This document shows, piece by piece, positions 1 through 11,431 of a stretch of DNA of 64,000 bases. This stretch comes from Cladobotryum mycophilum (lineage: Eukaryota > Ascomycota > Sordariomycetes > Hypocreales > Hypocreaceae). Numbering within the stretch: the first letter of the stretch is position 1; each line of letters begins with the position of its first letter. Where the stretch lies: contig JAVFKD010000004.1 in assembly GCA_036429605.1 (NCBI GenBank), positions 4,216,001 to 4,280,000 on the forward strand. The letters run 5' to 3'. Position numbers and translations under genes: made by a program. The notes under the pieces are model-generated. The model was not told the DNA's origin, made no database searches, and saw only the letters and a list, made by a program, of their open reading frames with translations.

Positions 1-814
1 AGGAGCAAAGAGCTTCTGGATAAGCAATACGTTTCGCGGGGGCCTAGGCCAGTTCAGCGACAGCAAAGATGAACCAGGCTTGGGGCTCTGAAGATAACGT
101 GGGTTGGTCCGGACTGGCAACTCGGCCACACTACGGGATTCAGCCAGTCGCAAAGGTTTCGTCGTCGACAAACATCGGGACCCCCCAATCCATGGTGGGA
201 TGAACTGCGGGCTGGGCCGAGCATTGACAACCGCACGCCATTGCCTATTGGGGACTCGGCGACTTCTAAACATGGCCACGGATCAAGTGTTGCCTCTCAT
301 GGTCGCAGGTGAAATGAAACTCGACCGGGGGGTCGAATAACCGTGCATCAAGACATGGCTGCATTTCGCCCGAGACGGTGCGTGTGGGAGGGCATCAAGG
401 CATCAAGGCATGCTAAAACCGGCTCTTCTTCTGACTAAGCTTTTAATCACAAATGTGGGGCTCTTCGCTTTGACGAAGTTCTATCCCCAACCCCCACACT
501 TGTGTCCACACTCTCGGCCGGTTTGATCCTGATTCGAGCTTTCAAGGTTGCGATAAAGCATCATGCTTTGGCTAAAAGCACAAGTAAGACAAGCAAATGC
601 TTTCACTGTTGCTTGCTATGATCCATTGTCTAATTACATTGTCTGCTACGGTGCACCACAACGCTGCATGTCTGACTTGACACCCATCATCAAACAATGA
701 GTATTAACGGTCTGGTACGGAAAGGAGCCTCCATCTATAAGATGGGGGTGTAGTCTCTTCTATTCTATGCCGCCTTATCCAGTGCCAACTACATCACACT
801 CTTGAGATACTAAA
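1..814. other. intergenic, no gene seen
   Basis: No reading frame here looks like a protein and no RNA gene is recognised. The last ~150 bases (CT-rich, with a short leader ending at the ATG at 815) are probably the promoter and 5' leader of the next gene. Confidence 0.5.
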
Positions 815-1462
815 ATGTCTGTTCCCACTAGCAAGAACCTTGGCAACTTTGCCGGCATATGGGCTTTTGTACGTTCTTCCTCGTCATGGTTTAACCGTCA
901 TTACTAACAATACAACTTGATAGAATGCTCAAAAGAGCGACCTACACAAGCTGGGAGATTACTTTAAGCTAAAGGGCGCCAAGAGCACTGGCGATCAGAA
1001 AAAGGTGCCAGCCTTCTCCCTCATCATAAAACAGTTTGCTGGACCACCGAACCCCCTTCAGCTTCCACCGAGGACATTGATCATATTGGCATCGAAATCA
1101 CCAGCCCAGATTTCGCGTCTACTACGAAATGGGATCATTGCCTCGACTACGAATGGCGGAACTATGAAGATGCTATTGATGGCGTTGGCCAAATGCGGAC
1201 TGGTTATATTTCGCTAGGCGAGATTGAGGAGACCTATCTCAAGGGTGAATGGCTTGAAGGCGAGGGGGAAGTTGCTAGACCTGATGGAAAGAACCTCGTC
1301 ATGAATGAGATCAAGAGTAAGAATCACGGTTGGGTTGAGACGCAGATCTGGGGTTTCGAGAAGGTTGATGGTGAGCGGAAACATACCAAACGAGTTAGAC
1401 TTGTAACTGCTCAGGGGGAGGTTATTGAGATGCGTGCAGTATATGATTTTGTTGAAGAATAG
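815..1462 (+). CDS. Lipocalin-like (calycin-fold) small fungal protein, broken by a one-base gap
   Basis: Two exons: 815-868 and 924-1462, separated by a 55-bp intron (869-923). The conceptual product is ~197 aa. It begins MSVPTSKNLGNFAGIW, a start typical of fungal lipocalin-like proteins (NL..L.G.W). The second half carries the family-like motifs TQIWGFEKVDGER and RAVYDF near the C terminus. The ligand is unknown; relatives are small soluble beta-barrel proteins, some next to secondary-metabolite genes. The reading frame changes once, at the C run 1052-1056. The upstream part (through KQFAGPPN) and the downstream part (from STEDIDHIGIE) are both convincing and differ by exactly one missing base there. 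I read this as a sequence error rather than a pseudogene. The family call rests on recall of motif patterns, so it is moderate. Confidence 0.6.
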
Positions 1463-2769
1463 GGGTAGTAGCTAGAAGGACTGTGTAAAGCAAGAAAATA
1501 ATACGTTGCAACTTCTGCAGTTTCGTGTTTTCTGTTGACCAGTTTCTGTCGCTCTCATCCGGTAAAGCTACATTTATGTGAACTCTGGAGGAGGTGACCA
1601 ATCATCGTGTTTAGTGAAACTGCCCTTTAACAATATCTTAAGCGAGACATGTGACTGAACTCACATGATCACTCCATCGACCGGCGCTATTTAGGTTAGT
1701 TTTAGTCATTGTAATCTTCTAAAATAGAAAGATTATGATGCTAAATCAATTGAAAGAATGCTCAAAATATGCCAATGCACACAATGAATTTCGATATCCT
1801 CCCGGGTAGGCATTTGCTATGGATTCATATCTGGAATGTCACCGCCTACCCCTTTTAGTCGGCGGGGTCTAGTTGGATGACGTCTTTTTATGATGCCAGC
1901 TATCCTCCGAAATGGTGCTTTGGAAGAAATTGAAGACTGAAGCGTATTTATGAATATGAAACATAAAACATGAAACAGAAGATAAGCTTTTACTATATTA
2001 ATGGATACCTTTCCTCAACGAACAAGGGAGACAAACTGTTATGAGAGCTAGAGTAGCCCCATCTGCCCAGATAAGCTCTTTATACTGCCGGGTCCTACCG
2101 CCTGAACGTTGTCTCCAACCCCCGAAGCATCCGTCAAAACCCCACCTGATCTCGAGCTTCAGGGCTTCAGGGCTCTCCAAGCTAGGCTACAGCAGGCGTA
2201 GCACCAGCAAAGGCTCGTGCCGGTGACGTTTGACTGGTAGATACTGCCAGCCCAGGTCTGCGTCACATCATGTGCAACCTGCACCTCTTCCATCATTCTG
2301 CTTCCCAGGCGTCCAAGTCCACATATTAAACTCTCTCGAGCGACCGTTGTAGCGAGCCCAGTGTTGTCCCATCAGCGGCTTGGTCAGGCGCCCAGGCACA
2401 CCTGATCGTGGTTGGCTCAGGCTTCTCACTGACACGCGATCTGCATCTGTCATTGCACGGCCTCAGCTGCCCTGGTCGCCTCTTGTTTGTCTGTCCATTA
2501 GCAGAGCCTTGTCTTGTCTTGCTTGCCCTGCCCTGTCGGGGAGCTGAGCCGCCCGGCATTTCATTCATATTTGACGACGTCGGTACCTGGCAGCTGGCTG
2601 CCTGGCCTTTTGTTTTCTGACCAACAACTCAACAAATCTCAGCATACCGGATACCTGTTCTTCTTGCGACAACAGGCTAATCGCATCACCATCAATATTG
2701 AGCAGCACATGCTACTATACCCAGGCACATAGGTTACTGTTTTTAGTGTACGCAGAGGAGCGGGCCATC
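1463..2769. other. intergenic and 5' leader region
   Basis: No supported gene. From ~2280 the sequence becomes CT-rich, with many CTTG/CCTG words, and probably holds the promoter and leader of the acyltransferase gene at 2770. Confidence 0.4.
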
Positions 2770-4221
2770 ATGGCTGATCTCAAGAAATCCGATGTCCCCG
2801 AGACGGACACGACAGCCTCTGGAACTGGGAGAGAGCTCAATCGACCGCCAAGGGATGCTTCACCAACTTCAAGGACCGCACATCCTTCTGGGAAAAAGAG
2901 TTATAGCAAGCTCACTCAGATTTTGAGAGCCGCGGCCTTTTCCATCTACTTCAACACCTGCATTATCGCGTATGTTTACTCTCCGACGGACTTGGCGATA
3001 AGCGAGTTACTGACCTTTGTGTGTAGAATTGTCATCACGCAGTTTGTTGGTGCCCCGCTGTATTTTGTGAACCGCGAGATGTACTATGACTTTATGGCCA
3101 TGACCAAGCGCATATTCGCCATTACGACGACAGTCATGACGCAGATCTGGGGACCAACAACGATCCGGATTAGCGGTGACGAGTCTGTTGCTGGTCAAAT
3201 TCTCCCGACTGAGGATGGCCTTGTCAACTTTAAATTCCCTGAGCGTATGGTCATGATTGCAAATCACCAGGTAAGACAGTGTCCAACCAGTGTTTCGAGA
3301 CCGCTGTGGGTTGGAGAGTGTGAATGAGATCGGACTTGGCTAATATCATTCAGATTTACACTGACTGGCTTTATCTGTGGTGGGTTGGATACGCCAATAC
3401 TCCTGGGATGCATGGGCACCTTTACATCATTCTCAAGCAGTCTCTTCAGTGGATCCCTTTTATTGGCACAGGCATGATGTTCTACGGGTTCATCTTCATG
3501 TCAAGAAAGATGGCGACTGACCGACCCCGACTGGCGTATCGACTAAATAAGCTCAAGAAACACAAGACTGACCCCAAGGGGGATCCTATTATGACCCAAT
3601 GTGGCTGCTTTTGTTCCCAGAAGGCACCAACATGTCTGGTAATGGCCGCAAGAAGTCGGCTAGCTGGGCGGAGAAGAATGGCTGGAAGGACCCGGAACAT
3701 ATGATGTTACCACGCAGCACTGGAACCTTTTTCTGTTTGAACGAGCTGAAGGGCACTGTGGAGTATGTATACGACTGCACAGTTGCGTATGAGGGTATTC
3801 CGTAAGTTCGAGATTGCCTTGTGGTGGCACCGCTTTGACTAATTCATGACGTAGGCGAGGCAAGTATGGCGAGGAAATCTTCGGCTTGTCCAGCACCTAC
3901 TTTGAGGGCCGACCCCCCAAGTCGGTTAACCTTTATTGGCGCCGATTTAAGCTCGATGATATCCCCCTGGATGATCAGGAGAAGTTTGACACTTGGTTGC
4001 GTGAGGAGTGGTATAGAAAGGACGAACTTATGGAACAGTACATGACAACTGGACGATTCCCCCGGATGGCCGGATCCAAGGTCGACTTCATCGAGACTGA
4101 GGTTCGGACACGATACCCCTGGGAGATTCTGCAAGTCTTTACCGTTGTTGGGATTTGTGGTTTGATGTGGCATAACATTCGAAAGGTCTTTGCTGCCGTG
4201 GCTGTATGGTTTGGATTATAG
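2770..4221 (+). CDS. PlsC-family acyltransferase (lysophospholipid / 1-acylglycerol-3-phosphate acyltransferase-like)
   Basis: Four exons: 2770-2969, 3027-3270, 3354-3801 and 3855-4221, with introns of 57, 83 and 53 bp; about 419 aa. The acyltransferase NHxxxxD box is assembled across intron 2 (NHQ | IYTDW), and a second block reads LLLFPEGTNMSGNGRKKSA, the PlsC FPEGT signature. Hydrophobic stretches near the N terminus (around RAAAFSIYFNTCIIA) and at the C terminus (FTVVGICGLMWHN) suggest an ER membrane enzyme. It resembles the yeast Cst26/Psi1 group that remodels phosphatidylinositol acyl chains, but the substrate cannot be read from sequence. The frame changes by one base at the G run 3578-3582, between the two catalytic blocks; one extra G gives a continuous family-like sequence. 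The 57-bp first intron is a multiple of three, so naive translation reads through it. Confidence 0.85.
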
Positions 4222-6762
4222 ATGAGAGCGGACGTGTTTGCGACGACGAAGATGAGCGGGGCGACTCCTTGCCGAGTATCGAGGATGTTGATGAGGATGA
4301 TGTTCTTTGACTTTCCGTTGGGTTATTGTATGACTGAATGGCTTTTCATTAGCGGGCTTGGATACGTTTGGCATATTGGCATGGCGATGATCTCTGTTTC
4401 GATGGTTTCGGGACGAGACGGGATCGAGGAGATGTGGGACGGGTTACGGATGCGTGCATTTGCTGGGGGTACGTTTAGGCAGCGCATTGGTTTTGTTTGG
4501 GTGTTGCTTCTTGATGTCTGACAGGCGTATAGGTATGCAGTGGCGGGCGTGTCTTTGTTTCGGGTCGGGTTACAATTTGCATTTTGTTTTTCAGCAGATA
4601 ATAATAGGAATCAACGCCGCTCCAATGATAGCAGTTGGTTGACATTTCAGATCTGTGATGATGGATAAATGTTGGGGTTAGAGTCAGAAGAGACAAAGCA
4701 CGGCTCAGCCTCATACAGACAGTACCGTACAGGAGAGACCGAGCTGGAGCGATGAGCCATCCAAGTTACCGGATTTCGCCAAGGCAAGAGTAAAAAGAGA
4801 TAGTTTGCCCGCCACAATGAGCCTGTTAACTGGCCGGGATAGCCTCGAGTTTAAGGCAGTACGTAGGAAGAGAAGAGAAAGAAGATTGCCGGGGACGGCG
4901 TTTTGGCGGTTGGAAGCCCGGGTCAACTCTTTTGAAGCTCGGCATCGAGCCGGCCGGAAAGGGATGTGATTGGTGGTCAGCTTTTACTGATGCGGGAAAT
5001 GGAAAAAGTGAGGGGAAAGATCTGGGGGAAAAGAGCAATGGCTGAAAAGGAGGCGCTATTTGGAGGAGGAAGAAGAAGACGGATGGACAAGTTTGGTGGC
5101 GTGGTGACGACAGAGGCGGGACTTGCTGGTTGGGGATATGCTAGCTGAAGTTGTTAGGATTAGCATCGTGATGGCTTGGGACATGCTTGCGGTTCTTGGA
5201 TGTGTGTGTGTGTGCTTGGATACATGAGGTATGATGAGTGTGTGTGTGTGTAAAGGGAGGGGAGTGATGGCAAACGGGCTGGACCATGATGATGGTAGTG
5301 GTGGTGGGCTCTTAGCTGACTCGGGTCCGCCAATGATTTGCTGATGCTTATGATGATGATGATGGATGTTTGTTGGTCGCCGTGTTGGTGACGACTGGTC
5401 AAACGAGAGCGGGAAAATGGAGTGTATCGGTATTACAAGGGGGGGGAATTATCTTGTTTAAAAGAAACACGGCATGAGATGGTAAGGTTCTGACAGGATA
5501 TTAAATGCCTGCTGTTGAAGATGTGAGATGTTCATTCTTGATAGGCGTTTATTGCCGAACATTTATTTAAACCCTCTTTATCTGGCAGGTTGTATCTCTA
5601 CCTGTCGAGAATTTAATGGATCTGAGTGATAAGCATGCATACGAGAATCTAAGATGGTGGAGTCGAGATGGTTCTCAGCTCAGACATGATTATTGTTTCA
5701 ATGGGTGTTCGTCCCGGGTGGTGGTAGTGGTCTGTGGTCACGTACGGAATGTTGCAGTGCAGATGACCTTTGAAACCTCACCCTCACATCTCCATCAGCC
5801 GGCATGAGAGATGCCAACTGGACTGAATTACGTGTTAGTACTTGTATGTATAAGTGTTGAGATTGGACATGGGGAGGGGGCAAGGAGACGAGGGTGTTGG
5901 TGGTGGATGTGTGCATGTGTGCATGTACCCATGCATCAGGCATCAGTCAAATTATCCAGATCCGCGGTACGTTGAGAAGAGAAATGAAGTTGCGTAAGTG
6001 GTAAGCAACGAGAACAATTGCCAAGAGAATGTTGTTCCGAGAAAGTAGTAATAATCTTGGGAAACTTGACACACTCGGATTGACCGAGAAAATATCGTTC
6101 AAGGCCAACTCACTTTACGTAGTCCTCATGATTCAAAGAGGGTTGAGGTGTTTTTTTTTACTTGTGTAAGAGGGCTTGCATGGGAAGCTTGACAGGGGTT
6201 CCCCAGACCCGGACTAAACAAACGAAATGAAGCTGAAGTGCTGAGATATCCTCCGAGCTGTTCTATGACCGAAATGGGTAGTTATGCCGAATCGGGGTTT
6301 GTTCTTTGTGCCTCTTTTCTTCTTCTTCTTTTTTTTTTGTTGTTGTTGTGTGGAAAATATGAATATTAATACTTGTAGGTACTCTCAAATTTTCTCAAAT
6401 ATTATTGAATAGGATAGATTAGATTTGGGGTGTGTGATCTTTGTAGAAGAAGAAGAGGTGAAGTTGGTCCTGTTGTTCGTGTTGTTCGGCAACCAACATT
6501 CGATATATGCCCCCTCCCTCCCTAACCCTTTGCAGGATAAGTTAGAGCGCCGAAAACCTACCCGGACGGAGACGTATCACGGTATCAGGCCCCGGTTACT
6601 CCCTGTAGCGCCTGTAGCTGGAGTGTTGGTCTCCACTTTGAACCTAGACTTCTTTCTATGCATCCAGCCGAACCAAACCAACATTGATCCGTTTTTGATG
6701 GATCCAAGCTCCATCTTTGCCCCTCATTCTTTTTTTCTCTCCATCCAGCAAAACTAAGTAAT
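4222..6762. other. gene-poor region with simple repeats
   Basis: No convincing gene in 2.5 kb. The first ~300 bases are probably 3' UTR of the acyltransferase. Simple repeats include TG runs near 5200-5255, GAT/GGT-rich patches near 5280-5370, and a pyrimidine-rich run with a T stretch near 6310-6345. Short open frames here are low in complexity and look non-coding. Confidence 0.4.
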
Positions 6763-6774
6763 GCACGAATGGTT
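6763..6774. repeat. SINE target-site duplication, left copy
   Basis: GCACGAATGGTT occurs here and again at 7318-7329, exactly flanking the SINE. Its last two T's merge into the element's poly(T) tract (poly(A) on the element's own strand). Confidence 0.9.
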
Positions 6775-7317
6775 TTTTTTTTTTTCATTCATTACTCTTA
6801 TGGAGGCCGGAGGCCTATGAAGCGGCTACCTAACTATCTAGACTCTAAGAGTACTAATATAGCAGCTAGCTGGCCAGCCTTCAAGCTGGCAGTACAAGTA
6901 ATGGTGTTTTTCTAAATATACAGCTTCCTTACTCCTATTCCCACGCTTTATGTATACCCCTTTGCCCTGGCCCCTAAGGGCACACACAACTAGTTTTTCC
7001 CTTGACCTTCAAATTCCTTACCAGGCATAGCCCTTTCTTAGGCATAGCCCTTCTGCAAGGATCCTTGTTAGTACTGCGGGATATTGTTTTTCCATGCAGA
7101 GCCTACCTCGTATAAGCTCTGCTATTGGTGAAGAAGCAGGGGAACCAATCCTGCTTCTAGTGCTGCCTTTCTAACAATCAGGCTTCGGGTAATCTAAGGA
7201 TAAGCTAATTTGCCACAGCCAAAGCAAAACTTATCCTTAGTGTGAGGGAGGCAGGATTCGAACCCACGACCTTTCGAGATAGGTCACCAAGCGCTATTAC
7301 CACTGCGCCACTCCCTC
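6775..7317 (-). mobile_element. tRNA-derived SINE, complete, minus strand
   Basis: A 543-bp element with all hallmarks of a short interspersed retroelement. Its 5' end (right side) starts exactly at position 1 of a tRNA-like sequence (7244-7317). It has an RNA polymerase III A box TGGCGCAGTGG (7300-7310, minus) and B box GGTTCGAATCC (7254-7264, minus). Its 3' end (left side) is an A tract, seen as T's at 6775-6785. A 12-bp target duplication flanks it. The ~470-bp body between tRNA head and A tail has no coding capacity. The perfect duplication implies a fairly recent insertion using LINE machinery. Fungal SINEs such as Foxy (Fusarium) and MgSINE (Magnaporthe) have this design; I cannot tell whether this is one of them. 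Confidence 0.9.
7244..7317 (-). other. tRNA-like head of the SINE (not a functional tRNA)
   Basis: The 74-nt cloverleaf-like segment has a perfect 7-bp acceptor stem (GAGGGAG with CTCCCTC), a GCGC/GCGC D stem and a GTGGG/CCTGC T stem with G-U pairs. The anticodon arm is abnormal: the only good pairing (GACCT with AGGTC) is displaced and leaves no normal variable loop. It therefore looks like a promoter relic rather than a working tRNA gene. Confidence 0.8.
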
Positions 7318-7329
7318 GCACGAATGGTT
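7318..7329. repeat. SINE target-site duplication, right copy
   Basis: A second copy of GCACGAATGGTT, immediately 5' of the element on its own strand. Confidence 0.9.
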
Positions 7330-8520
7330 GCCCCCGCGCGGCAGTCTTGTTTCCTAGTGTCTGCCGCTGCCGTCGCCGCCCCGTCTGGGAGGAGGTCCAT
7401 CTGTATTCCTTCGGTCTCTCCCACTCACTACCTTAGTAGTATCCATGGATAGATTCCATCCTTGGATTGGATGAGTAGTCATGAGCCCGCGCAGACTGTG
7501 GGTAGGCAACAGGTAGACACGAACTCAACATTTCATCCCCTCCACTCGGCCATCTTGCTTGAACCTCGACCTGGGACCGAAACGAACCCTACCTGGCTGC
7601 CGTCTCACCTGCATGATACATAATGATAACAGCTATAGATGGGTGCTGGGAAACCGGCAAATCCACGAAGCTGAATGCTGATGCTACCCAACTGACAAGG
7701 TCCAGAACTGGGTTTGCTGTTACACCCTTGGATCTATCTGCGTAACATCTGGGCCATGGCTTGCGTTGCTTTGCAGTTATCAGGGTCAGGACATAGGTCC
7801 ATTATCTCTCTTAAACGTGCATTTATACATCGACTTTTACCCTCCTCAGGCATTTAACAAAACACCTTACTAAAAGGGATAATAATACATTAAGCTTCCT
7901 AATATTCGTTAGCCAACATATCTACAATATATTACCTATCCCTTTACATTACGCCCAAACATACGCAATGCTTACTGACAAGATTACTGTTATTATCTAA
8001 TATTAGATAAATTAATGTATTGTTAATGGTCTGCTACTGTATTAAAAAGTAATAGGAAAAGGCGCGATAGTGCATTATATATTAATAAAGAAGAAGAAAA
8101 GACGATGTAGAAAAGAAAATTCAAAGGCATTATTTATCCATGCTTACCCGACAGGCGCCCCCACTATAATAAATCTTTTTTCAAACCAATCATCTCTATT
8201 CAACGTTCCGGACCGAGTATCGCTTACAACTAGTTCATGCATTGAGGCGTATTTCCAACAGCCAGGATGCAGTGCGACGCTGACCACGTATAAGTGCCTG
8301 TCATTTATCTATCGTCTTTGCCTTCCACAAGATCTTGTCTGAACAAGGCTCAAGTCTCACAGCAACGAATTTAGGTATATATATTACATTCATCCTATTC
8401 CTATTATCATTTTCTTTGCCTATATTGGTTCTTCTCTCACCAACCCCCGCCAATCCTATATAGACCCTCACAACTCTTCATCTGGTCCAGGCTTTGACTG
8501 GCTGACCATCCTCCCTCACA
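7330..8520. other. intergenic region upstream of the MFS gene
   Basis: No gene recognised. The middle (7850-8100) is AT-rich. The last ~120 bases are C/T-rich and end in CTCCCTCACA before the ATG at 8521, a typical fungal promoter and leader. Confidence 0.4.
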
Positions 8521-10358
8521 ATGGAGGAGAAAGTTGCCATCAGCTCCGCATTAGAGAAGCGTCTATCGCTCGACTATGATCAAGTCGATCTTGGTGTCAA
8601 GGCTGACTCTGAAAACAGCGATGGCAGCCCCATTGATGATGACTTTGGCTTCACGCCAGAGGAGCAGAAGAAGATCATCGGCCGCGTTGACCGTCGGTTG
8701 ATCCTCATGGTCGGTGCCATGTACTGCTTTTCCCTCATGGACCGAAACAATATGGGCGCTGCCAATCTTGCTGGCATGAGCGTCGACCTGAATCTTATTA
8801 ACAACCGCTACGTAAGTTTGCATCGACTCCTTCTTCTTCCAAGGTTGTCCCGCCCGTGTATATATTGGATCGAGACATTCCGGGTGCCTGTGGAGAGAGT
8901 GGGACCTTGTCTTATCCAATGGTGGCTAATTTGCAATGTGCCATGGCATAGAACATTGTCAATTTAGTCTTCTTTACCACGTGTATCGTTTTCCAACCTC
9001 CCTCGATGGTTCTCATTCGCGCACTTGGCCCACGCATCCACCTCTCCGCCATCACGCTGCTATGGGGTGTTATCATAATTGGCATGGGCTTTGTCAAGAA
9101 ATTTGACCAATTGGTGGCCTTGAGATGTCTTCTTGGCGTTTTGGAGGCTGGTTTCTTCCCCAGCTGCGTCTATCTGCTCAGCACATGGTATACGCGATGT
9201 GAGTCAAGTTTCTAATTATGAATCTTGTTTCCTTGACTGATATTTTGATAGATGAGGTTGGTAAGCGATATTCCATCTTTCTCCTTGTTGGCTGCGTTGC
9301 TTCGGCCTTCTCTGGTATTCTTGCCTATGGCGTAAGTTCTCTCCCTGTTTTCGGGTACTTTTCTTAAGCTCACATAACCCCTACAGCTCATGCAACTCAA
9401 AGGCCGCGAAGGTTTGGCCGGTTGGCGGTGGATCTTTATCTTTGAGGGAGCCCTGACCTGTGGCGTCGGCCTGCTTGGCTACGTTTTACTCGTCGACTTC
9501 CCCGATTCTAAGCGAAAGACGTGGAGTTTCTTGGACCAGAGGGAAAAGGATTGGATCATTCACCGCATTCAGAAGGATCGCGGCGATTCCAAGGTGCCCC
9601 CGTTCAATCTGCGTAAGTTTATCGGCGGAGGAGCCGATTGGAAGATTTGGGTATACGCTATGATCTTCTTTAACACCACTACGATTACCTACTCACTGTC
9701 TTATACCCTCCCTATCCTGCTGGTCCAGAACATGAAGTTCTCCGTCGGCGCAGCTCAGTGCCTTGTGGCTCCGCCCTACGCCTTTGCCGGTATTATCATG
9801 TTTACGACAGCTTGGATTGGCGACAAGTACCACGTGCGTGGCCCCATCATCATCTTCAACATGATCCTCTGCCTCATCGGCCTTCCCATCATGGGATGGA
9901 CCGAGACGTCTAGCGTCCGCTACTTTGGCGTCTTCCTCGTCACTGCCGGTGCCACCAGCAACGTCCCGGCTGTCATGGCCTTCCAGGCCAACAACGTGCG
10001 TGGCCAGTGGAAGCGCGCCTTTTGCAGTGCCACGCTCGTCGCTTTTGGTAGCCTCGGAGGTATTGCTGGAAGTCTTGTGTTCCGCACGCAGGACAAGGAT
10101 ACTGGATACAAGCCCGGCATGTACGCGGGCATTGCGTGCTCGCTGCTGACTGTCATTTTGGTGGCCCTGAGCGACTTGAACTTTATGAGGCTGAACAGGA
10201 AGGCGGATACAGAGGGTATCGTTCTGGAACCACATGATGTAAGTGAACCCCCTTCTCTCCCTCCCCCATGCGCGCGCCCTTTGCTATGAGATTGCCAGTT
10301 GCTGACTGAGTATTTATAGGATGATACCACTAGCAGCGATTTCAGGTATACATATTAA
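8521..10358 (+). CDS. MFS permease, allantoate/anion:cation symporter family
   Basis: Five exons: 8521-8811, 8952-9198, 9252-9331, 9387-10238 and 10320-10358; introns of 140, 53, 55 and 81 bp; 502 aa, all frames intact. The hydrophilic N terminus with a DRRLILMVGAMYCFSLMDR block and the LRCLLGVLEAGFFPSCVYLLSTWY segment are hallmarks of the Dal5/TNA1-type permeases. These import allantoate, nicotinate, pantothenate, biotin precursors and similar anions by proton symport across the plasma membrane. GWRWIFIFEGALT and the later QANNVRGQWKRAFCSA also fit the family. About 12 hydrophobic segments are present. The substrate cannot be assigned. The last exon (DDTTSSDFRYTY) is short and rests only on good splice sites. 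Confidence 0.9.
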
Positions 10359-10804
10359 AGAACTGGATTCTATTTGGGATAAACCCTTTTTATATTTTGC
10401 TTTTTGTTTATTGATACCTCTGTCACGCACGGCCTAGGTGGGCTATTCATGATGTATTGTGAATCAACGGACCTTGGATGAGATTTAGTCTTGCCATGCG
10501 TCACGATTTATATAACGTGAGCCAATTCACGGACTTTTACACGAGATGGTATTTTTCCTGTTCATGGTTGTGAATGTAGGAGGTTTGAAGTGCGGGTTTG
10601 CTATATATGTACACCGTGATGTCTTTGTAGTATTCTCGTGAGAAGAAATACGAAAAAATAGCAACATATTTTTGCACAGCACGATTGGGCAGACTGTAGC
10701 TCCTGTGAGATATTCTCAAAGCCTCTCTTTATCTATATGCCCCTATTCACAAAGAGAAGAAGAAGAAAATGGTTGTAAAAAAATAAAAAATAAACTGGAA
10801 TTTC
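10359..10804. other. intergenic
   Basis: The 3' side of the MFS gene, AT-rich. No gene or RNA seen. Confidence 0.4.
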
Positions 10805-11431
10805 ATGGAGAACGATCTATTACAGGGGATGCTGTACATGCTGCTCCCGCTGTGCCTCTGCCTCATCAGCGCGGTGGGCGTGGAGCTCATCAAGATTAAG
10901 CAGGAGATGCGGTTGATGGAGAGGCGGCAGGCGGAGCGGTACGCGGCTGCTGCTTATTGGTCGTTGCCTTCGGCTCCGTCTTCGCCGTGTGTTTCGCCGC
11001 TGTTTTTGCCTGCGCCGGTGGTGGATTCGGGGTATGGTACGTTTGAGGAGGTGGAGCGACAGCAGCAGCAGAAGGAGAAGCAGGGAGATGTAGGACAGGC
11101 CGGTACGGTGGCGGGGAGACGGGCCGGAAGGGCGGTCGTGGAGAATGGTGATGTTGCTGTCGAGGCGGGACCAGTGAGGGTGCCGAGAGAGAGGGAGAGG
11201 GGGAGGAGGGTCTATAATAGGCGTGCGGGTAAGCCTTATGGGTTTCAGGTGAGTAAAGGGGGAAGAGAGATGTTGTCGAGTTTGGGGTGGGTAAGGGGAG
11301 GTGATGATGACGGGGATGATGAGCGAGAACGAGCGGGTTCGATATCTGTGTCTGCAGCGTCCTCGGTGACGGGGAAGAGCGTGGGGGGAAGTGGTGGTGG
11401 TAGTAATGGTGGAGGGGGAGAACGAGGATGA
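10805..11431 (+). CDS. Hypothetical small protein with one N-terminal membrane helix
   Basis: An uninterrupted 208-aa frame. Residues ~5-28 (LLQGMLYMLLPLCLCLISAVGV) form a clear hydrophobic helix, followed by a charged stretch (KIKQEMRLMERRQAERY) and a low-complexity tail rich in Q, R, E, D and G/S. The tail contains VYNRRAGKPYGFQ, which may be the last ordered part; a GTGAGT directly after it could be a donor site, so the true C terminus may differ. The opposite strand also has long frames here, but they are H/P/T/S-rich shadows of the same biased composition. I do not recognise the family. Confidence 0.4.
   Translation: MENDLLQGMLYMLLPLCLCLISAVGVELIKIKQEMRLMERRQAERYAAAAYWSLPSAPSSPCVSPLFLPAPVVDSGYGTFEEVERQQQQKEKQGDVGQAGTVAGRRAGRAVVENGDVAVEAGPVRVPRERERGRRVYNRRAGKPYGFQVSKGGREMLSSLGWVRGGDDDGDDERERAGSISVSAASSVTGKSVGGSGGGSNGGGGERG

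Noticed and set aside
4222..4521. 99-codon frame directly after the acyltransferase stop
   Set aside because: It abuts the stop codon, has no family features and is best read as 3' UTR.
7242..7436. Open frame starting REAGFEPTTF on the plus strand
   Set aside because: This is the antisense translation of the tRNA-like SINE head, a familiar false protein, and not a gene.
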